Assembly (NCBI GenBank): GCA_934593275.1
Contig: CAKTQE010000012.1
Location: 1-47,278 of the forward strand
DNA: 47,278 bases
Origin: an uncultured Oscillospiraceae bacterium
GTDB taxonomy: Bacteria; Bacillota; Clostridia; Oscillospirales; Oscillospiraceae
Reading direction: 5' to 3'
Shown one piece after another: positions 1-7,834 of the stretch (within the stretch, counting starts at the first letter, position 1; every line of letters starts with the position of its first letter). The translations under genes were made by a program, and so were the position numbers. The notes under the pieces were generated by a model. The model was given only the letters and a program-made list of their open reading frames with translations. It searched no databases and was not told where the DNA came from.

Positions 1-107
1 GCTCCGAAAATCTTCAGCAGCAAAATGCCATGGGCTCTGGAAGAAATCGGCAGGACCTCCGCCACACCGGACAGGAATCCGTACAGCATACTTTGGAGCC
101 AATTCAT
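1..107 (-). CDS. uppP: Undecaprenyl-diphosphatase (UppP/BacA family), N-terminal part only
   Basis: The reverse strand from the ATG at 107 reads MNWLQSMLYGFLSGVAEVLP followed by ISSRAHGILLL and runs off the left edge. This matches the start of UppP, whose first helix carries the G(L/V)xExLPISSxxH motif of the active site. The family recycles the undecaprenyl carrier lipid by dephosphorylation at the membrane. An AAAGGAGG ribosome site lies about 10 nt upstream. Only 35 residues are visible. The family loop normally has S-S-(S/T)-(G/A)-H; here it is SSRAH, an Arg in a small-residue position, which may be natural variation. Confidence 0.72.
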   Translation of the reverse strand, partial: MNWLQSMLYGFLSGVAEVLPISSRAHGILLLKIFG

Positions 108-256
108 ATGGCCGTTTCCTCCTTTACATACTTATTTCAGTATATAATACCATAAAAGCAACCGGATTTCCACCCCTATTTTTCCCAAGAAAAGCCTGTT
201 CCTCCCTGATAAATTTCTTCTTTCGAACAAAAATTCGTTATTTTTCCGGATTTTGC

Positions 257-310
257 AAAAAATCCCCCCTGAAAACAGTTCTGGTTTTTACCAAAACCTG
301 TTTCAGGGGG
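257..310 (-). terminator. Rho-independent terminator of the spoIIIA operon
   Basis: On the minus strand, arms CCCCCTGAAACAG and CTGTTTTCAGGGGG enclose an inner AT-rich hairpin and are followed by six T. It begins just past the spoIIIAH stop codon and closes the operon before uppP. Confidence 0.85.
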
Positions 311-316
311 TTGCGT

Positions 317-874
317 TCACTGTACCTCTACCACCCGGATGGTGTCCAGGCCGTAGCCGGACTGGCTCATCACCACATCGGCAATCACCGCCACATCCTG
401 CTGCTGCAAGCCGCCTTCCGGGGCGGCCACCGCTACGGAGATGCCTTCATTCGTCATATAGGCCACACAGTCGGCGTAACCCTTGGCAATGACCAGGCTT
501 TCGATCTGGGCCTCGCTGAGGGCGGTCTGCACAATGTCTTCCAAATCCGCCGCAGATTCCGCCGCCTTGCTGTCACCGGAAATGCTGGCGGCCTCCTGCA
601 ACAGATTGATAGCATCATCCCGGGCCTGCTGCCGGGACAGTCGCACCGCCGCAAAGTAGCTCTCGGCGGTGGTGGTCGGGTCCTCCCCTGCCATAATGGC
701 CGCCATGTCCTCTGAGACTGCCAAATCCTCATCGCTCATCACCTTCTGGGTATCCAGCGTGTCACTGAGGGTCTGGGTCTGCCTGCCCCCGGCATAGAGC
801 CAGTTTACGTAGATACCGGCACAAACCGTCACCAGAATCGCCGCCGCAATCAGATTCTTCTTCCAAATTTTCAC
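317..874 (-). CDS. spoIIIAH: Stage III sporulation protein AH (SpoIIIAH)
   Basis: The product is 185 aa with a single N-terminal membrane segment (about residues 8-27), an acidic linker, and a C-terminal YscJ/FliF-like ring-building domain ending in a beta-rich segment (DTIRVVEV). SpoIIIAH is made in the mother cell and pairs with SpoIIQ across the two forespore membranes to form the feeding-tube channel. It starts with GTG 8 nt after GGGAGGG. It is the last gene of the operon, followed by a strong terminator. The operon context makes the assignment firm even though the soluble domain diverges from Bacillus. Confidence 0.9.
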   Translation of the reverse strand: MKIWKKNLIAAAILVTVCAGIYVNWLYAGGRQTQTLSDTLDTQKVMSDEDLAVSEDMAAIMAGEDPTTTAESYFAAVRLSRQQARDDAINLLQEAASISGDSKAAESAADLEDIVQTALSEAQIESLVIAKGYADCVAYMTNEGISVAVAAPEGGLQQQDVAVIADVVMSQSGYGLDTIRVVEVQ

Positions 875-887
875 AAGATCGCCCTCC

Positions 888-1385
888 CTACTTCATTTTC
901 AGCACCGTAATTCGATTGGTGGAAAGGCCCGTCACCCCTGCCACCGCCTCTACTACCGCCAGCCGCACCGCCGGAACATCCCCACCCTGGCAAACCACCA
1001 AGGCACCCCGATAGCTGGGGGCCTGGATCTTCTGGACAAGGCCGGTTTGCTGGCGGCTGCCATCGGTAACAAGCACCGTTTCCCTGCGGACATTGCCCCC
1101 ATGCTCCTCCCGCGCTTCCGCTTCGTCTGTCTGATACAGGGTGGTTTCCGAGGAGGATTTTGTGAGCAAGACCCGCACCGTTCCCACACCGGACACCTGA
1201 CCCAGAACCGCCTCCAACCGCTTTTCCAGGTCCTCCACCGGGCTTTGCTCCTGCTGCTGATCTGGATTTTGCGGCTGCTTGTTCTCCTGGGGCCAGCACA
1301 GCAGCACCAAACCGCATAGCAGTACCAGCAGCACATAGCGGTTCTTTTTCAGGAACTCCCCCCAGGCCCTTAATCTTCCTGCCAA
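888..1385 (-). CDS. spoIIIAG: Stage III sporulation protein AG (SpoIIIAG)
   Basis: The predicted protein is 165 aa: a short basic N terminus, one membrane helix (YVLLVLLCGLVLLCW), a Gln/Glu/Pro-rich linker, then a ring-building domain (EKRLEAVLGQVSGVGTVRVLL) and the ETVLVTDGS segment. SpoIIIAG forms the large 30-fold ring of the SpoIIIA-SpoIIQ channel. I chose the TTG at 1385 because AAAGGAG stands 8 nt before it; it overlaps the end of spoIIIAF by 16 nt. An upstream in-frame ATG at 1439 would give 183 aa and a 70-nt overlap and lacks a ribosome site. Confidence 0.88.
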   Translation of the reverse strand: MAGRLRAWGEFLKKNRYVLLVLLCGLVLLCWPQENKQPQNPDQQQEQSPVEDLEKRLEAVLGQVSGVGTVRVLLTKSSSETTLYQTDEAEAREEHGGNVRRETVLVTDGSRQQTGLVQKIQAPSYRGALVVCQGGDVPAVRLAVVEAVAGVTGLSTNRITVLKMK

Positions 1386-1834
1386 TGTTGACACTCCTTT
1401 GGAATTCCCAACTCTGTTTCCAGAATCTCCCCCAGGCACGCCCGCTGGGACTGCGAAACGCTGCCTGTCAGCAGCGCAGCCTGGGGACAGTGGGTTTTAT
1501 CAAGGGTCAGCTCCACCCCAATGTCCATTCCCAACTCCGCCGCTTTGTCCAAGATATATGCTTCCAGCCGTTGGGATATGACCTGCCGCTTTTGCGCCTG
1601 GGCAAAATCCAGTCCATCCGCTACCGCCGCCTGGGCATCCAGATCCTGCTGAGACAGCCAAAAATCCAGATCCGGCAGTTCCAATTCCCCCAAGGGCCGC
1701 AGAACCGCCGCCAAAAGAAACACCCCGCACAGAAGCTTCAAAAGCTTTCCGCAGCTGCCGCCGGGGAGAATGCCTGTGATGATTCCTCCCAGCAACGCGG
1801 CGGTGATCAGGGACAATACATAGCGGCTGGCCAT
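1370..1834 (-). CDS. spoIIIAF: Stage III sporulation protein AF (SpoIIIAF)
   Basis: The protein is 154 aa with two N-terminal membrane segments (residues about 4-20 and 27-44), then a soluble ring-building-like domain (QRLEAYILDKAAELGMDIGV). It is a component of the SpoIIIA channel in the mother-cell membrane. The ATG at 1834 shares its A with the TGA stop of spoIIIAE (TGATG), a typical translational-coupling junction, so the longer reading frame starting at 1885 is not needed. Assignment rests on both topology and position between AE and AG. Confidence 0.88.
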   Translation of the reverse strand: MASRYVLSLITAALLGGIITGILPGGSCGKLLKLLCGVFLLAAVLRPLGELELPDLDFWLSQQDLDAQAAVADGLDFAQAQKRQVISQRLEAYILDKAAELGMDIGVELTLDKTHCPQAALLTGSVSQSQRACLGEILETELGIPKECQHWQED

Positions 1835-2871
1835 CACCCCACCCCCTTGAGAAAGCAAACGGAGCTGACCAGCAGCAGCAGACACATGCCGCCGGTCATC
1901 CCCAGGAGCATTCGCATCACCTGGGAAAAGTCATCAATAAGCTCCGTATCCTGCTTGCTGCCGTAAATGCCGCACAGGCCCGCCGCCGCCTTTAAAATCA
2001 GATACTGGATGCCGATTTTTCCGAATGGCCCCAAAAACACCGACAAAATGGCCAGAATTCCATAGATTCCCAGGGCATTGCGCAGCAGACCCGTCCCCAC
2101 CAACACCGCCTCGGAGGCATCGGAGAGAATGCCGCCTACAATGGGGATCACCGTGGAAATAGTCGTTTTCGTTGCCTTGACCACTGCTGCATCGGTAGTG
2201 CCGCTGACCACGCCGGTGATTCCCAAGTAGGCGGTAAACAGAGACAGCAAGGTTTTGAGACACCACAAAATCAAATCTTTCATGGTATTTTTCAGGTTTT
2301 TTAGGCTGTCTCCCCCCAGGGCGGCCCCGGCGGTGGCGGCGGCGAGATAGAGATATTGCACCGGAAGCAGCAGCCGCCCCAGGAGGGAAGAAAGCACCGT
2401 ATTGAATAGGGCGGAACCGGCGTAAAGGGCCGTAGCGGAGTTGATACCCCCCTGGGCCGCCATGGCCGCCGTGGCCGCCGGCAACAGGAGCTTTTCATAT
2501 TCGCTCATCTGCGTTACCGTCTCCGCCCCCAGGCGGATCATGGTCTGGGCGTTGCCGAAGAGCAGCCCCGCAATGCTGACGGCCCCTACCACATTCCCGA
2601 TTTGGGCCGTTCCAAATTCCAGCGTCCGTAGCAAGGACAGCAGCAGACACACGCAGACAAGCCCCAGGCCTGTCCGCAACCCCTGGTCCAGCTCCGGGCG
2701 GAGAATGGGCAGCAATTCCTTTAAAATATGCCGCAGGCCCTGAGAAAAATCCTCTGTGTCCCGGGGCATCAGCTTTTGCCCTGCCTCCGGCACCTGGGGG
2801 GCCGCAATTTCCCCGAATACCGGCTGCACCAGTAGGACGATCAGCAGAACCGCCAACAACAGCTTTCTCAT
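1834..2871 (-). CDS. spoIIIAE: Stage III sporulation protein AE (SpoIIIAE)
   Basis: The product is 345 aa with an N-terminal signal-like segment (MRKLLLAVLLIVLLVQPVFG) and about seven further membrane segments. The central stretch TTISTVIPIVGGILSDASEA is the most family-like part. SpoIIIAE is the polytopic, permease-like member of the engulfment-stage channel complex. The start at 2871 forms an ATGA overlap with the stop of spoIIIAD. A longer frame starting at 2934 exists but would run deep into spoIIIAD. Confidence 0.9.
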   Translation of the reverse strand: MRKLLLAVLLIVLLVQPVFGEIAAPQVPEAGQKLMPRDTEDFSQGLRHILKELLPILRPELDQGLRTGLGLVCVCLLLSLLRTLEFGTAQIGNVVGAVSIAGLLFGNAQTMIRLGAETVTQMSEYEKLLLPAATAAMAAQGGINSATALYAGSALFNTVLSSLLGRLLLPVQYLYLAAATAGAALGGDSLKNLKNTMKDLILWCLKTLLSLFTAYLGITGVVSGTTDAAVVKATKTTISTVIPIVGGILSDASEAVLVGTGLLRNALGIYGILAILSVFLGPFGKIGIQYLILKAAAGLCGIYGSKQDTELIDDFSQVMRMLLGMTGGMCLLLLVSSVCFLKGVG

Positions 2872-3263
2872 GGCACCCCCACCATTTCCACCACGCAGGA
2901 CAGCAGTGCCGAAAACAGCGGCACTGACAGACACAGGATCGCCGCCGTACCCAGAAACCGGATCATCCGGCCCAGGGCCTCGTTTCCCCCATCGGAACAG
3001 ACCAGGCTTCCGATTTCCGCCGAAAAGCCCAGCCCCACCGCCTTTAGCAGCAGCTCCACATTTTCAGGGTTTAGATTCCCCACCTGCTGCAATTCCCGCA
3101 AAAGGGCCTGTACAGGCTTTAGCAACTGCAAGACAGCCCCTGAGACCATGGTGATGACTGCCACTGTCAGCAAAGCCCCATAATCCTTTTGCTGCTTTTT
3201 TAGTGCCAGTTCCAGCAGCACTGCCACCAGAACCAGGCCCAAGGCCTTCCAGTATAGCTCCAT
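2868..3263 (-). CDS. spoIIIAD: Stage III sporulation protein AD (SpoIIIAD)
   Basis: The protein is 131 aa with membrane helices near residues 5-20, 28-48 and 98-125, and a cytosolic loop containing LNPENVELLLKAVGLGFSAE. This matches the small integral membrane protein AD of the SpoIIIA channel in length and position. Its ATG at 3263 overlaps the TGA of spoIIIAC by one base, and its own stop overlaps the spoIIIAE start by four bases. Confidence 0.9.
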   Translation of the reverse strand: MELYWKALGLVLVAVLLELALKKQQKDYGALLTVAVITMVSGAVLQLLKPVQALLRELQQVGNLNPENVELLLKAVGLGFSAEIGSLVCSDGGNEALGRMIRFLGTAAILCLSVPLFSALLSCVVEMVGVP

Positions 3264-3457
3264 CAGAAATCAAAAAGGGTCTTGACCAAATCGAACAGTT
3301 CCGCAATTTTCTGGGCAACGATCATCAGCACCACCACCAGCCCCGCCAACGTGGTCATAGTCGCCTGTTCCTCCCGGCCGGAGCGGGAGAGTACCTGATT
3401 GAGGATGGAAACGATGATGCCAATGGCGGCGATTTTGAAAATCAAGTCAATTTCCAT
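3263..3457 (-). CDS. spoIIIAC: Stage III sporulation protein AC (SpoIIIAC)
   Basis: This 64-aa protein has two membrane helices (LIFKIAAIGIIVSILNQVL and TLAGLVVVLMIVAQKIAELF) separated by a short charged loop. Length, topology and the conserved start MEIDLIFKIAAIGI fit SpoIIIAC, a small membrane partner of SpoIIIAD. The ATG at 3457 lies two bases after the spoIIIAB stop codon. Only this C-terminal part of a longer open frame is the real gene. Confidence 0.9.
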   Translation of the reverse strand: MEIDLIFKIAAIGIIVSILNQVLSRSGREEQATMTTLAGLVVVLMIVAQKIAELFDLVKTLFDF

Positions 3458-3459
3458 GG

Positions 3460-3972
3460 TCACAACAGCAGTACCGCCAGGGCCGCCCCGGCGCACAGGC
3501 CCAGAGTCCGGTAGCTTCGCAGCCGTTCTTCCCGGTTTCGTTCCAGCTCCCGAAGTTCCCGCTTGCAGCTGTTTTTCGCCCCCTCGATGCCTTTCAGTTG
3601 CCCCGGCAAATCGAAGCGGCCCAGGGATTTTCCCAGCTGGTACACCGCCACCCGGATGCGCCGGGGAATCGTCGGGTGCCGGTCCAGCACGGTGCGGAGG
3701 CACTGCTCCACCCTGGGGGCATTGCGCTTGTCCAGCTCCCCGGATAAATCCAGAAACAGCCGCCGCAGAACCCCGCCGGAACGCAGACCGCAAAGCTGAA
3801 AAAGCTCCGGCAAGGCGGTAAGCCGATACTGTATTTCGCTTTCCATGAAATCCAGATTATCCAGCAGTTGCCGCAGCAGCCGTTCCTGGTTCACGGCATC
3901 CTTTGCCAGGGCGAAGCCGAAGCCGCCGCAGCCGCCGATGACCAGGATCGCTCCGATCCATTTGTACTCCAT
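3460..3972 (-). CDS. spoIIIAB: Stage III sporulation protein AB (SpoIIIAB)
   Basis: The product is 170 aa with an N-terminal membrane segment (IGAILVIGGCGGFGFALA), a helical cytosolic domain with LLDNLDFMESEIQYRLTALPELF, and a C-terminal membrane anchor (YRTLGLCAGAALAVLLL). This is the GspF-like topology of SpoIIIAB, which works with the AA ATPase. The ATG at 3972 has GAAAGGA about 7 nt upstream. Its first 82 nt overlap the 3' end of spoIIIAA in another frame. Confidence 0.9.
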   Translation of the reverse strand: MEYKWIGAILVIGGCGGFGFALAKDAVNQERLLRQLLDNLDFMESEIQYRLTALPELFQLCGLRSGGVLRRLFLDLSGELDKRNAPRVEQCLRTVLDRHPTIPRRIRVAVYQLGKSLGRFDLPGQLKGIEGAKNSCKRELRELERNREERLRSYRTLGLCAGAALAVLLL

Positions 3973-4799
3973 GTTTCCATCCTTTCCCTGTGGTAGGTCT
4001 TGTCCCGCTTCAAAACCAAAACCGTGTCAAAGACGCCTTTCTCCGTCAGGCCTTTGTAGCAAGGTCTGGCAGAAAGGTCCTCTAAATTCTCGGCGTGGGC
4101 CGTAGCCAGCAGACCCACACCGCAGCCCATGGCCTGACGCAGGGCCAGGGCATCGGCCTTGGCCGTGATCTCGTCTACCGCAATATAGTCCGGTGCCATG
4201 GTTCTGAGAACCATTTCCATGCCGATTTCTTTTCCGCAGCCGGACAGCACGTCCAGCCCCCGTCCTCTGGAAAAGCCCTTGGGAAACAGCTCTCCCCGCT
4301 CGTCCACCACGCCTACAGAATGCTCTATAGCCAGCACCCGGCAGATTTCCCGCAGGAGGGTGGTCTTTCCCCACCCCGGCGCACCGATGATCAGAATGGA
4401 ACCCCAGTCCCCGCACTCCTGACTCACCAGACCGCTTTTGTCCCGGGCCACCCGGATGCACAGGGAGGTCACCGCCCGAAACCCTGTTACCTGGCCGTTT
4501 TTCACCACCGTCTCACCGCAGATGCCGATTCTGTGGCCCCCCTCTACCGAAAGGTAGCCCTGTCTGGCGGAATCCTGGGACCAGGGGGAATAGCGGCTGG
4601 CGGCATTGACGCAATGCTCCAGATCCCCCTCTGTTACATTCCGGCTCAAAAGCCAGCTTCCTTTGGAAAACTCCAGCCTGGGGGGCTGACCCAGACGGAG
4701 CCGCAGTTGGGAAAGGCTGTCCCGCCCCAGCCGGTCCACCGGTTCCCGCATCCATGGGGGCAGGACCTCCAAAAAGGCCCGCCAAGAAGAGTCCAACGC
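3891..4799 (-). CDS. spoIIIAA: Stage III sporulation protein AA (SpoIIIAA), secretion-type ATPase
   Basis: SpoIIIAA is the cytosolic AAA-type ATPase of the channel, related to GspE/VirB11 secretion ATPases. The sequence shows Walker A GAPGWGKTTLL, the ASP-box-like DYIAVDEI (Walker B) and a TAHAENLEDLSARP motif. At about 302 aa it is near family length but carries a Ser/Ala-rich tail that overlaps spoIIIAB by 82 nt. The start is uncertain: AAAGGAGG lies only 2 nt before the ATG at 4799 but 8 nt before a TTG at 4793, which may be the true start. Confidence 0.88.
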   Translation of the reverse strand, partial: ALDSSWRAFLEVLPPWMREPVDRLGRDSLSQLRLRLGQPPRLEFSKGSWLLSRNVTEGDLEHCVNAASRYSPWSQDSARQGYLSVEGGHRIGICGETVVKNGQVTGFRAVTSLCIRVARDKSGLVSQECGDWGSILIIGAPGWGKTTLLREICRVLAIEHSVGVVDERGELFPKGFSRGRGLDVLSGCGKEIGMEMVLRTMAPDYIAVDEITAKADALALRQAMGCGVGLLATAHAENLEDLSARPCYKGLTEKGVFDTVLVLKRDKTYHRERMETWSTNGSERSWSSAAAAASASPWQRMP

Positions 4800-4816
4800 C
4801 ATCGCCTCCTTTGTCC

Positions 4817-4844
4817 ACTCTATGTCACCGTCTTCCGGGGTATC
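4817..4844 (-). promoter_or_regulatory. Candidate sigma-E-type promoter of the spoIIIA operon
   Basis: On the minus strand GATACC and CATAGAGT are 14 bp apart, resembling the sigma-E pattern (ATA-containing -35, CATAcaaT -10). It sits after the terminator of the preceding gene and just before spoIIIAA. The predicted start of transcription falls almost on the ribosome site, which weakens the call. Confidence 0.35.
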
Positions 4845-4847
4845 CGT

Positions 4848-4894
4848 AAAAAAAGCCGCCGTGAAACGACCCACAAGGGTTTCCGTTTCACGGC
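4848..4894 (-). terminator. Terminator between the DUF3783 gene and spoIIIAA
   Basis: Minus-strand arms GCCGTGAAACG and CGTTTCACGGC (11 bp) are followed by CGGC and seven T. It separates the spoIIIA operon from the upstream gene, so the operon needs its own promoter. Confidence 0.85.
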
Positions 4895-4908
4895 AGCTTC
4901 CGTGTTTT

Positions 4909-5289
4909 TTATTGGTTGTGGACACTTTTCCCGGCGTTTTTCAGCATTTCCGACTCCTGTACCAGCGATTCATGGAGCTTTGAGGAGGTCCAGAACGCGT
5001 TGTACTCCGTCAGCACCGCTTTTAGTGCCACAGGGACCTTCTTTTCCCGGAGTTGGGCCAGGAAGCTATGAAAAGCCCTGCCCTCTACACCGCAAAGCAC
5101 CAGCATTTCATCGGTAAACACCGTTCCATCCCCCTGAACCTGGGTCTCCGGGAAGCCCGCCAGGGCAGCGATGCTCCTGCCGAATTCCTCCGGCTGAACC
5201 ACCAGGATTCGAAAACCGTGGCGCAGTCCAATGGCCTTGATTTTCCCGGCTTTTTCCGGCGGAATATTATACATCAAAAGATGATTCAT
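4909..5289 (-). CDS. DUF3783-like protein
   Basis: The 126-aa product begins MNHLLMYNIPPEKAGKIKAI and contains DEMLVLCGVEGRAFHSFLAQ and PVALKAVLTEYNAFW. This layout is that of the small DUF3783 family, of unknown function, common in Clostridia. No membrane segment or signal is seen. The ATG at 5289 follows AAAGGAACCGACCC; an earlier in-frame start at 5343 would nearly reach the LCP gene and has no ribosome site. It lies directly downstream of the LCP gene and may be co-transcribed with it. Confidence 0.6.
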   Translation of the reverse strand: MNHLLMYNIPPEKAGKIKAIGLRHGFRILVVQPEEFGRSIAALAGFPETQVQGDGTVFTDEMLVLCGVEGRAFHSFLAQLREKKVPVALKAVLTEYNAFWTSSKLHESLVQESEMLKNAGKSVHNQ

Positions 5290-5344
5290 GGGTCGGTTCC
5301 TTTCCAAAAACGCCGTCAGCCGCTTTTGCGGGTGTTGCCCCAAA

Positions 5345-6481
5345 TCAATCGGCTTCTGTAATGGCCATTACAATATCCTTGGCCTTGTTTTCATTGAAAT
5401 ACAGAACAGAATGCTGTTCGCCATTGCTGAACAAGTCAATGACCTTGCCGTACATATCCATATCCGCATTGGGACACTGAAGAGATTCCAGCGTCATTTC
5501 CGGAAGCAGGGGCAACAGTTCTGTTACATAGGTGGTGATGTCACCGTTGGACATATCCGTCAGAACCATGGGCAGAAGCTGATCTACCAGAGAATTGATT
5601 TCCAACAGGCTCATGGTCTTTACCTTTTCCAGCACCGCCGCTACCACCGCTCTTTGCCGGTTGGTCCGGTTAAAGTCGTTGTCGGCATTGGTGGAGTGGC
5701 GGGTACGGGCGTACATTTCCGCGGCCCAGCCATCCAGCTTGTTGAGGCCCTCTTTGTATTCCCGGTCCGGGTAATCCTTAAAGTAGTCGTTCAGATATTT
5801 GGCCTCGTCGGCGTTGAGTTCGATTTCCACGCCTTTCAGTGCATTGATGCAGGCATCAAAGGCATCCATATCCACTTCCACGTTCTTATCCACAATGGCA
5901 CCGAAGTTCCGCTCAATGACCTTATCGATGATCTCCATAGCACCCAGGTCGCCGCCCCACTTATAGCCCAGGGCATAGGCCAGGGTCATTTTGGTGCGGC
6001 CCTCATGGGGCGTACCGTTGGTATCCAGGACCCGGGGGATCACCACCAGTGTATCCCGCTGGAAAGAGGTCATGTTGATTTTCTTGGTTTCCTTGTTCAC
6101 CGTGATCAGCAGCATGGTGTCGGCGTTTTTGCTGTCTTCTCCCTCACGGGCATCCTGGCCGATGAGCAGGACGTTGATCACCTTTCCGGTTTTGCCGTAA
6201 TCAGGTTCCGTGGGCTTCGGCTCTGTGGTTTCCGTTGGTACAGTGGTCGCTTCCGTGGTAGGCTGCGTATCATCCTCCACCAGCATATTGCTCAAATCAT
6301 CTGCGGAAAGGTTGTTATCGCCCATCTCTGCCCGCTGTATCTTGTTCATTTTAGAAATTACAAACCAGGTACCCAAAGCACCAATGAGAACCACCACCGC
6401 CAGGATCACCGCAATGACGATCACCCAGGGCTTTGTTTTCTTCTCAGGCTTTGGGGCCAAAAAATGTCCGCCTTTGCTCAT
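5345..6481 (-). CDS. LytR-CpsA-Psr (LCP) family cell-wall glycopolymer ligase
   Basis: The protein is 378 aa: a short cytosolic N terminus, one membrane helix (WVIVIAVILAVVVLIGALGTWFV, about 19-41), a Thr/Pro/Glu-rich linker, then the LCP domain with VLLIGQDAREGEDSKNADTM, the SFQRDTLVVIP motif and RHSTNADNDFNRTNRQRAV. These Asp and Arg residues bind the polyprenyl-pyrophosphate and metal in LCP enzymes, which attach anionic polymers or capsule to peptidoglycan outside the membrane. GGAGGAAAACA precedes the ATG. Polymer specificity cannot be told from sequence. Confidence 0.9.
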   Translation of the reverse strand: MSKGGHFLAPKPEKKTKPWVIVIAVILAVVVLIGALGTWFVISKMNKIQRAEMGDNNLSADDLSNMLVEDDTQPTTEATTVPTETTEPKPTEPDYGKTGKVINVLLIGQDAREGEDSKNADTMLLITVNKETKKINMTSFQRDTLVVIPRVLDTNGTPHEGRTKMTLAYALGYKWGGDLGAMEIIDKVIERNFGAIVDKNVEVDMDAFDACINALKGVEIELNADEAKYLNDYFKDYPDREYKEGLNKLDGWAAEMYARTRHSTNADNDFNRTNRQRAVVAAVLEKVKTMSLLEINSLVDQLLPMVLTDMSNGDITTYVTELLPLLPEMTLESLQCPNADMDMYGKVIDLFSNGEQHSVLYFNENKAKDIVMAITEAD

Positions 6482-6540
6482 TGTTTTCCTCCGAAATTCA
6501 TAAATTGCCTTTGTCAGTCAGGGTTTTAGGGGGAGTCCTG

Positions 6541-6703
6541 GGGAAGCTCTGATTAAATCGGCAAGAGCTGGCAGCGAGAGATTTTGTTTCCAGGCAAGAT
6601 TCTAAAAGTGGAGGAATACTTTGTGTATTTCCCACTTTTAGAATCGCAGCCTGGGAACAAAAGATCCGCTGTCCAGCCGCAGACGATTTATTCAGAGTTT
6701 CCC
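6541..6703. repeat. MITE-like palindromic repeat, copy 1 (full length)
   Basis: This 163-bp element has terminal inverted repeats GGGAAGCTCTGATTAAATCG and GGGAAACTCTGAATAAATCG (the second read from the other end), and nearly the whole element folds into one long hairpin. The centre has arms GATTCTAAAAGTGG and CCACTTTTAGAATC. It shares almost its whole length with copy 3 at 12238. An 82-aa open frame across it is probably fortuitous. It lies between the ferredoxin terminator and the LCP gene. Confidence 0.88.
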
Positions 6704-6718
6704 TAGCTGTCAAAGAGA

Positions 6719-6750
6719 GCAATTGGGCCGCCGGTAGGAGGCCCAATTGC
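6719..6750 (-). terminator. Terminator-like hairpin after the ferredoxin gene
   Basis: Perfect 11-bp arms GCAATTGGGCC and GGCCCAATTGC with a 10-nt loop lie 8 nt past the ferredoxin stop. The following minus-strand sequence TCTCTTTG is only moderately T-rich. Confidence 0.65.
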
Positions 6751-6758
6751 CGTAGGAA

Positions 6759-7145
6759 TTACTTCTCGACGACTTCCAGAATGCCCATGGGACAAGCCTT
6801 GGCGCAGATGCCGCAGGCGATGCACTTGGAGGCGGGATTCTCAGGCTTGAGGACCATGACCTTCATGGGGCAAACCTCAACACACTTGCCGCAGCCAACG
6901 CAGTTCTTCTTGTTGATCATGTAAACACCGGTCTTGGGATTCTGGGTGATGGCCTCGTGTTCGCAGGCCTTCATGCACTTGCCACACTGGATGCAGACAT
7001 TGGGCTTTGCGCCATCTCCCTTGGCGACAATGCGAATGCAGCTGTAATCCTCGTTGAACTCCTTATAGAAAGCAGTAGAACAGGCACGAACGCACTCCAG
7101 ACATGCCATACAGGCGACGTCTTTCTTGACAGTAAGCTTTTTCAT
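6759..7145 (-). CDS. Ferredoxin-type protein with four 4Fe-4S motifs
   Basis: The 128-aa protein has four CX2CX2CX3C motifs: CMACLECVRAC, CIQCGKCMKAC, CVGCGKCVEVC and CIACGICAKAC, enough for four [4Fe-4S] clusters. It resembles the polyferredoxin electron-transfer subunits (HycB/DmsB-like) of anaerobic oxidoreductases, but no catalytic partner gene is adjacent, so its redox partner is unknown. There is no signal peptide. I chose the ATG at 7145 because AAAAAGGGGAG precedes it. It is monocistronic: its own promoter lies upstream and a hairpin downstream. Confidence 0.85.
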   Translation of the reverse strand: MKKLTVKKDVACMACLECVRACSTAFYKEFNEDYSCIRIVAKGDGAKPNVCIQCGKCMKACEHEAITQNPKTGVYMINKKNCVGCGKCVEVCPMKVMVLKPENPASKCIACGICAKACPMGILEVVEK

Positions 7146-7184
7146 TGCGGTACTCCCCTTTTTATTTTTGTGTTGCGCAGAGCT

Positions 7185-7213
7185 ATTATACAATCAAACA
7201 GCAAAAATAGCAA
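7185..7213 (-). promoter_or_regulatory. Sigma-A promoter of the ferredoxin gene
   Basis: On the minus strand TTGCTA and TATAAT are separated by 17 bp, about 40 nt upstream of the start codon. Confidence 0.72.
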
Positions 7214-7312
7214 CTACAAAAAAATCTTTTTGGCCCCCGGTTTTTTCCTGCGTAAAACAGGTTTTTATGGCAATAATACCCCTGAATTCATATGATTTGG
7301 AGGAGACAAATG

Positions 7313-7594
7313 ATGAAAAAGCGAATTCAGTTGATTTTCCCCTTGGCACTGGTTCTGGTGCTTTTATCCGCCTGTCGGGGGAATAACACCCCCGCAACGA
7401 CTGCGCCTACAACCACGGCCCCCACCACCCAGGCAACCACCGCACCTACCACCCATCCCGCCACCACGCCCACTACGGAAAACGGCAACGGCCCCTTGAT
7501 CACGGAACCCGGTGACCGTCCAACGGAAAACGGCACCCAACCCACCACCGCCCCCACGGGCGAAACCACCAACGGAGCAAAGACAAACCGATAA
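7313..7594 (+). CDS. Small Thr/Pro-rich lipoprotein
   Basis: The 93-aa product has a lysine-led signal sequence (KKRIQLIFPLALVLVLLSAC) ending in a clean lipobox LSAC, so it should be lipid-anchored at the outer membrane face. The mature part is a low-complexity tract of TTAPTTTAPTTQATTAPTT type that resembles a spacer or O-glycosylatable stalk rather than a folded domain. GGAGG stands before tandem ATG codons (7310 and 7313). Function is unknown; repeats of this sort vary in length between strains. Confidence 0.7.
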   Translation: MKKRIQLIFPLALVLVLLSACRGNNTPATTAPTTTAPTTQATTAPTTHPATTPTTENGNGPLITEPGDRPTENGTQPTTAPTGETTNGAKTNR

Positions 7595-7608
7595 AAAACA
7601 TCCGGGAC

Positions 7609-7631
7609 TGACGGCCACGCCGGTCCCGGAA
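7609..7631 (+). terminator. Hairpin after the Thr/Pro-rich lipoprotein
   Basis: CCGGGAC and GTCCCGG enclose a GC-rich inner sequence shortly after the stop codon. Only AACTTTTG follows, so termination may be weak. Confidence 0.4.
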
Positions 7632-7719
7632 CTTTTGCGCCCGCTGGCCAGGGATTCTAAAAAAGCAGGAGAAGGTAGTTGGAAACAACTGATTTAAGGA
7701 AAGCTTAAAGTGCTTGTAA

Positions 7720-7748
7720 TTGACTTTTGTTGCATATTCCTTTATAAT
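7720..7748 (+). promoter_or_regulatory. Sigma-A promoter of the 7835 lipoprotein gene
   Basis: TTGACT and a perfect TATAAT are spaced by 17 bp. The start codon is 87 nt downstream. Confidence 0.85.
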
Positions 7749-7834
7749 GTATATAGATATTCGATAGCATTTTGAACCCATTGAATCAACACAAATCCGG
7801 AATCTTCCGATAACGACAATGGAGGGTAACACAA

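Noticed and set aside
6498..6746. An 82-aa open frame across repeat copy 1, and a similar 106-aa one across copy 3 (12143-12463)
   Set aside because: Both are translations of the palindrome; their similarity reflects the repeat, there is no ribosome site, and copy 2 destroys the frame.
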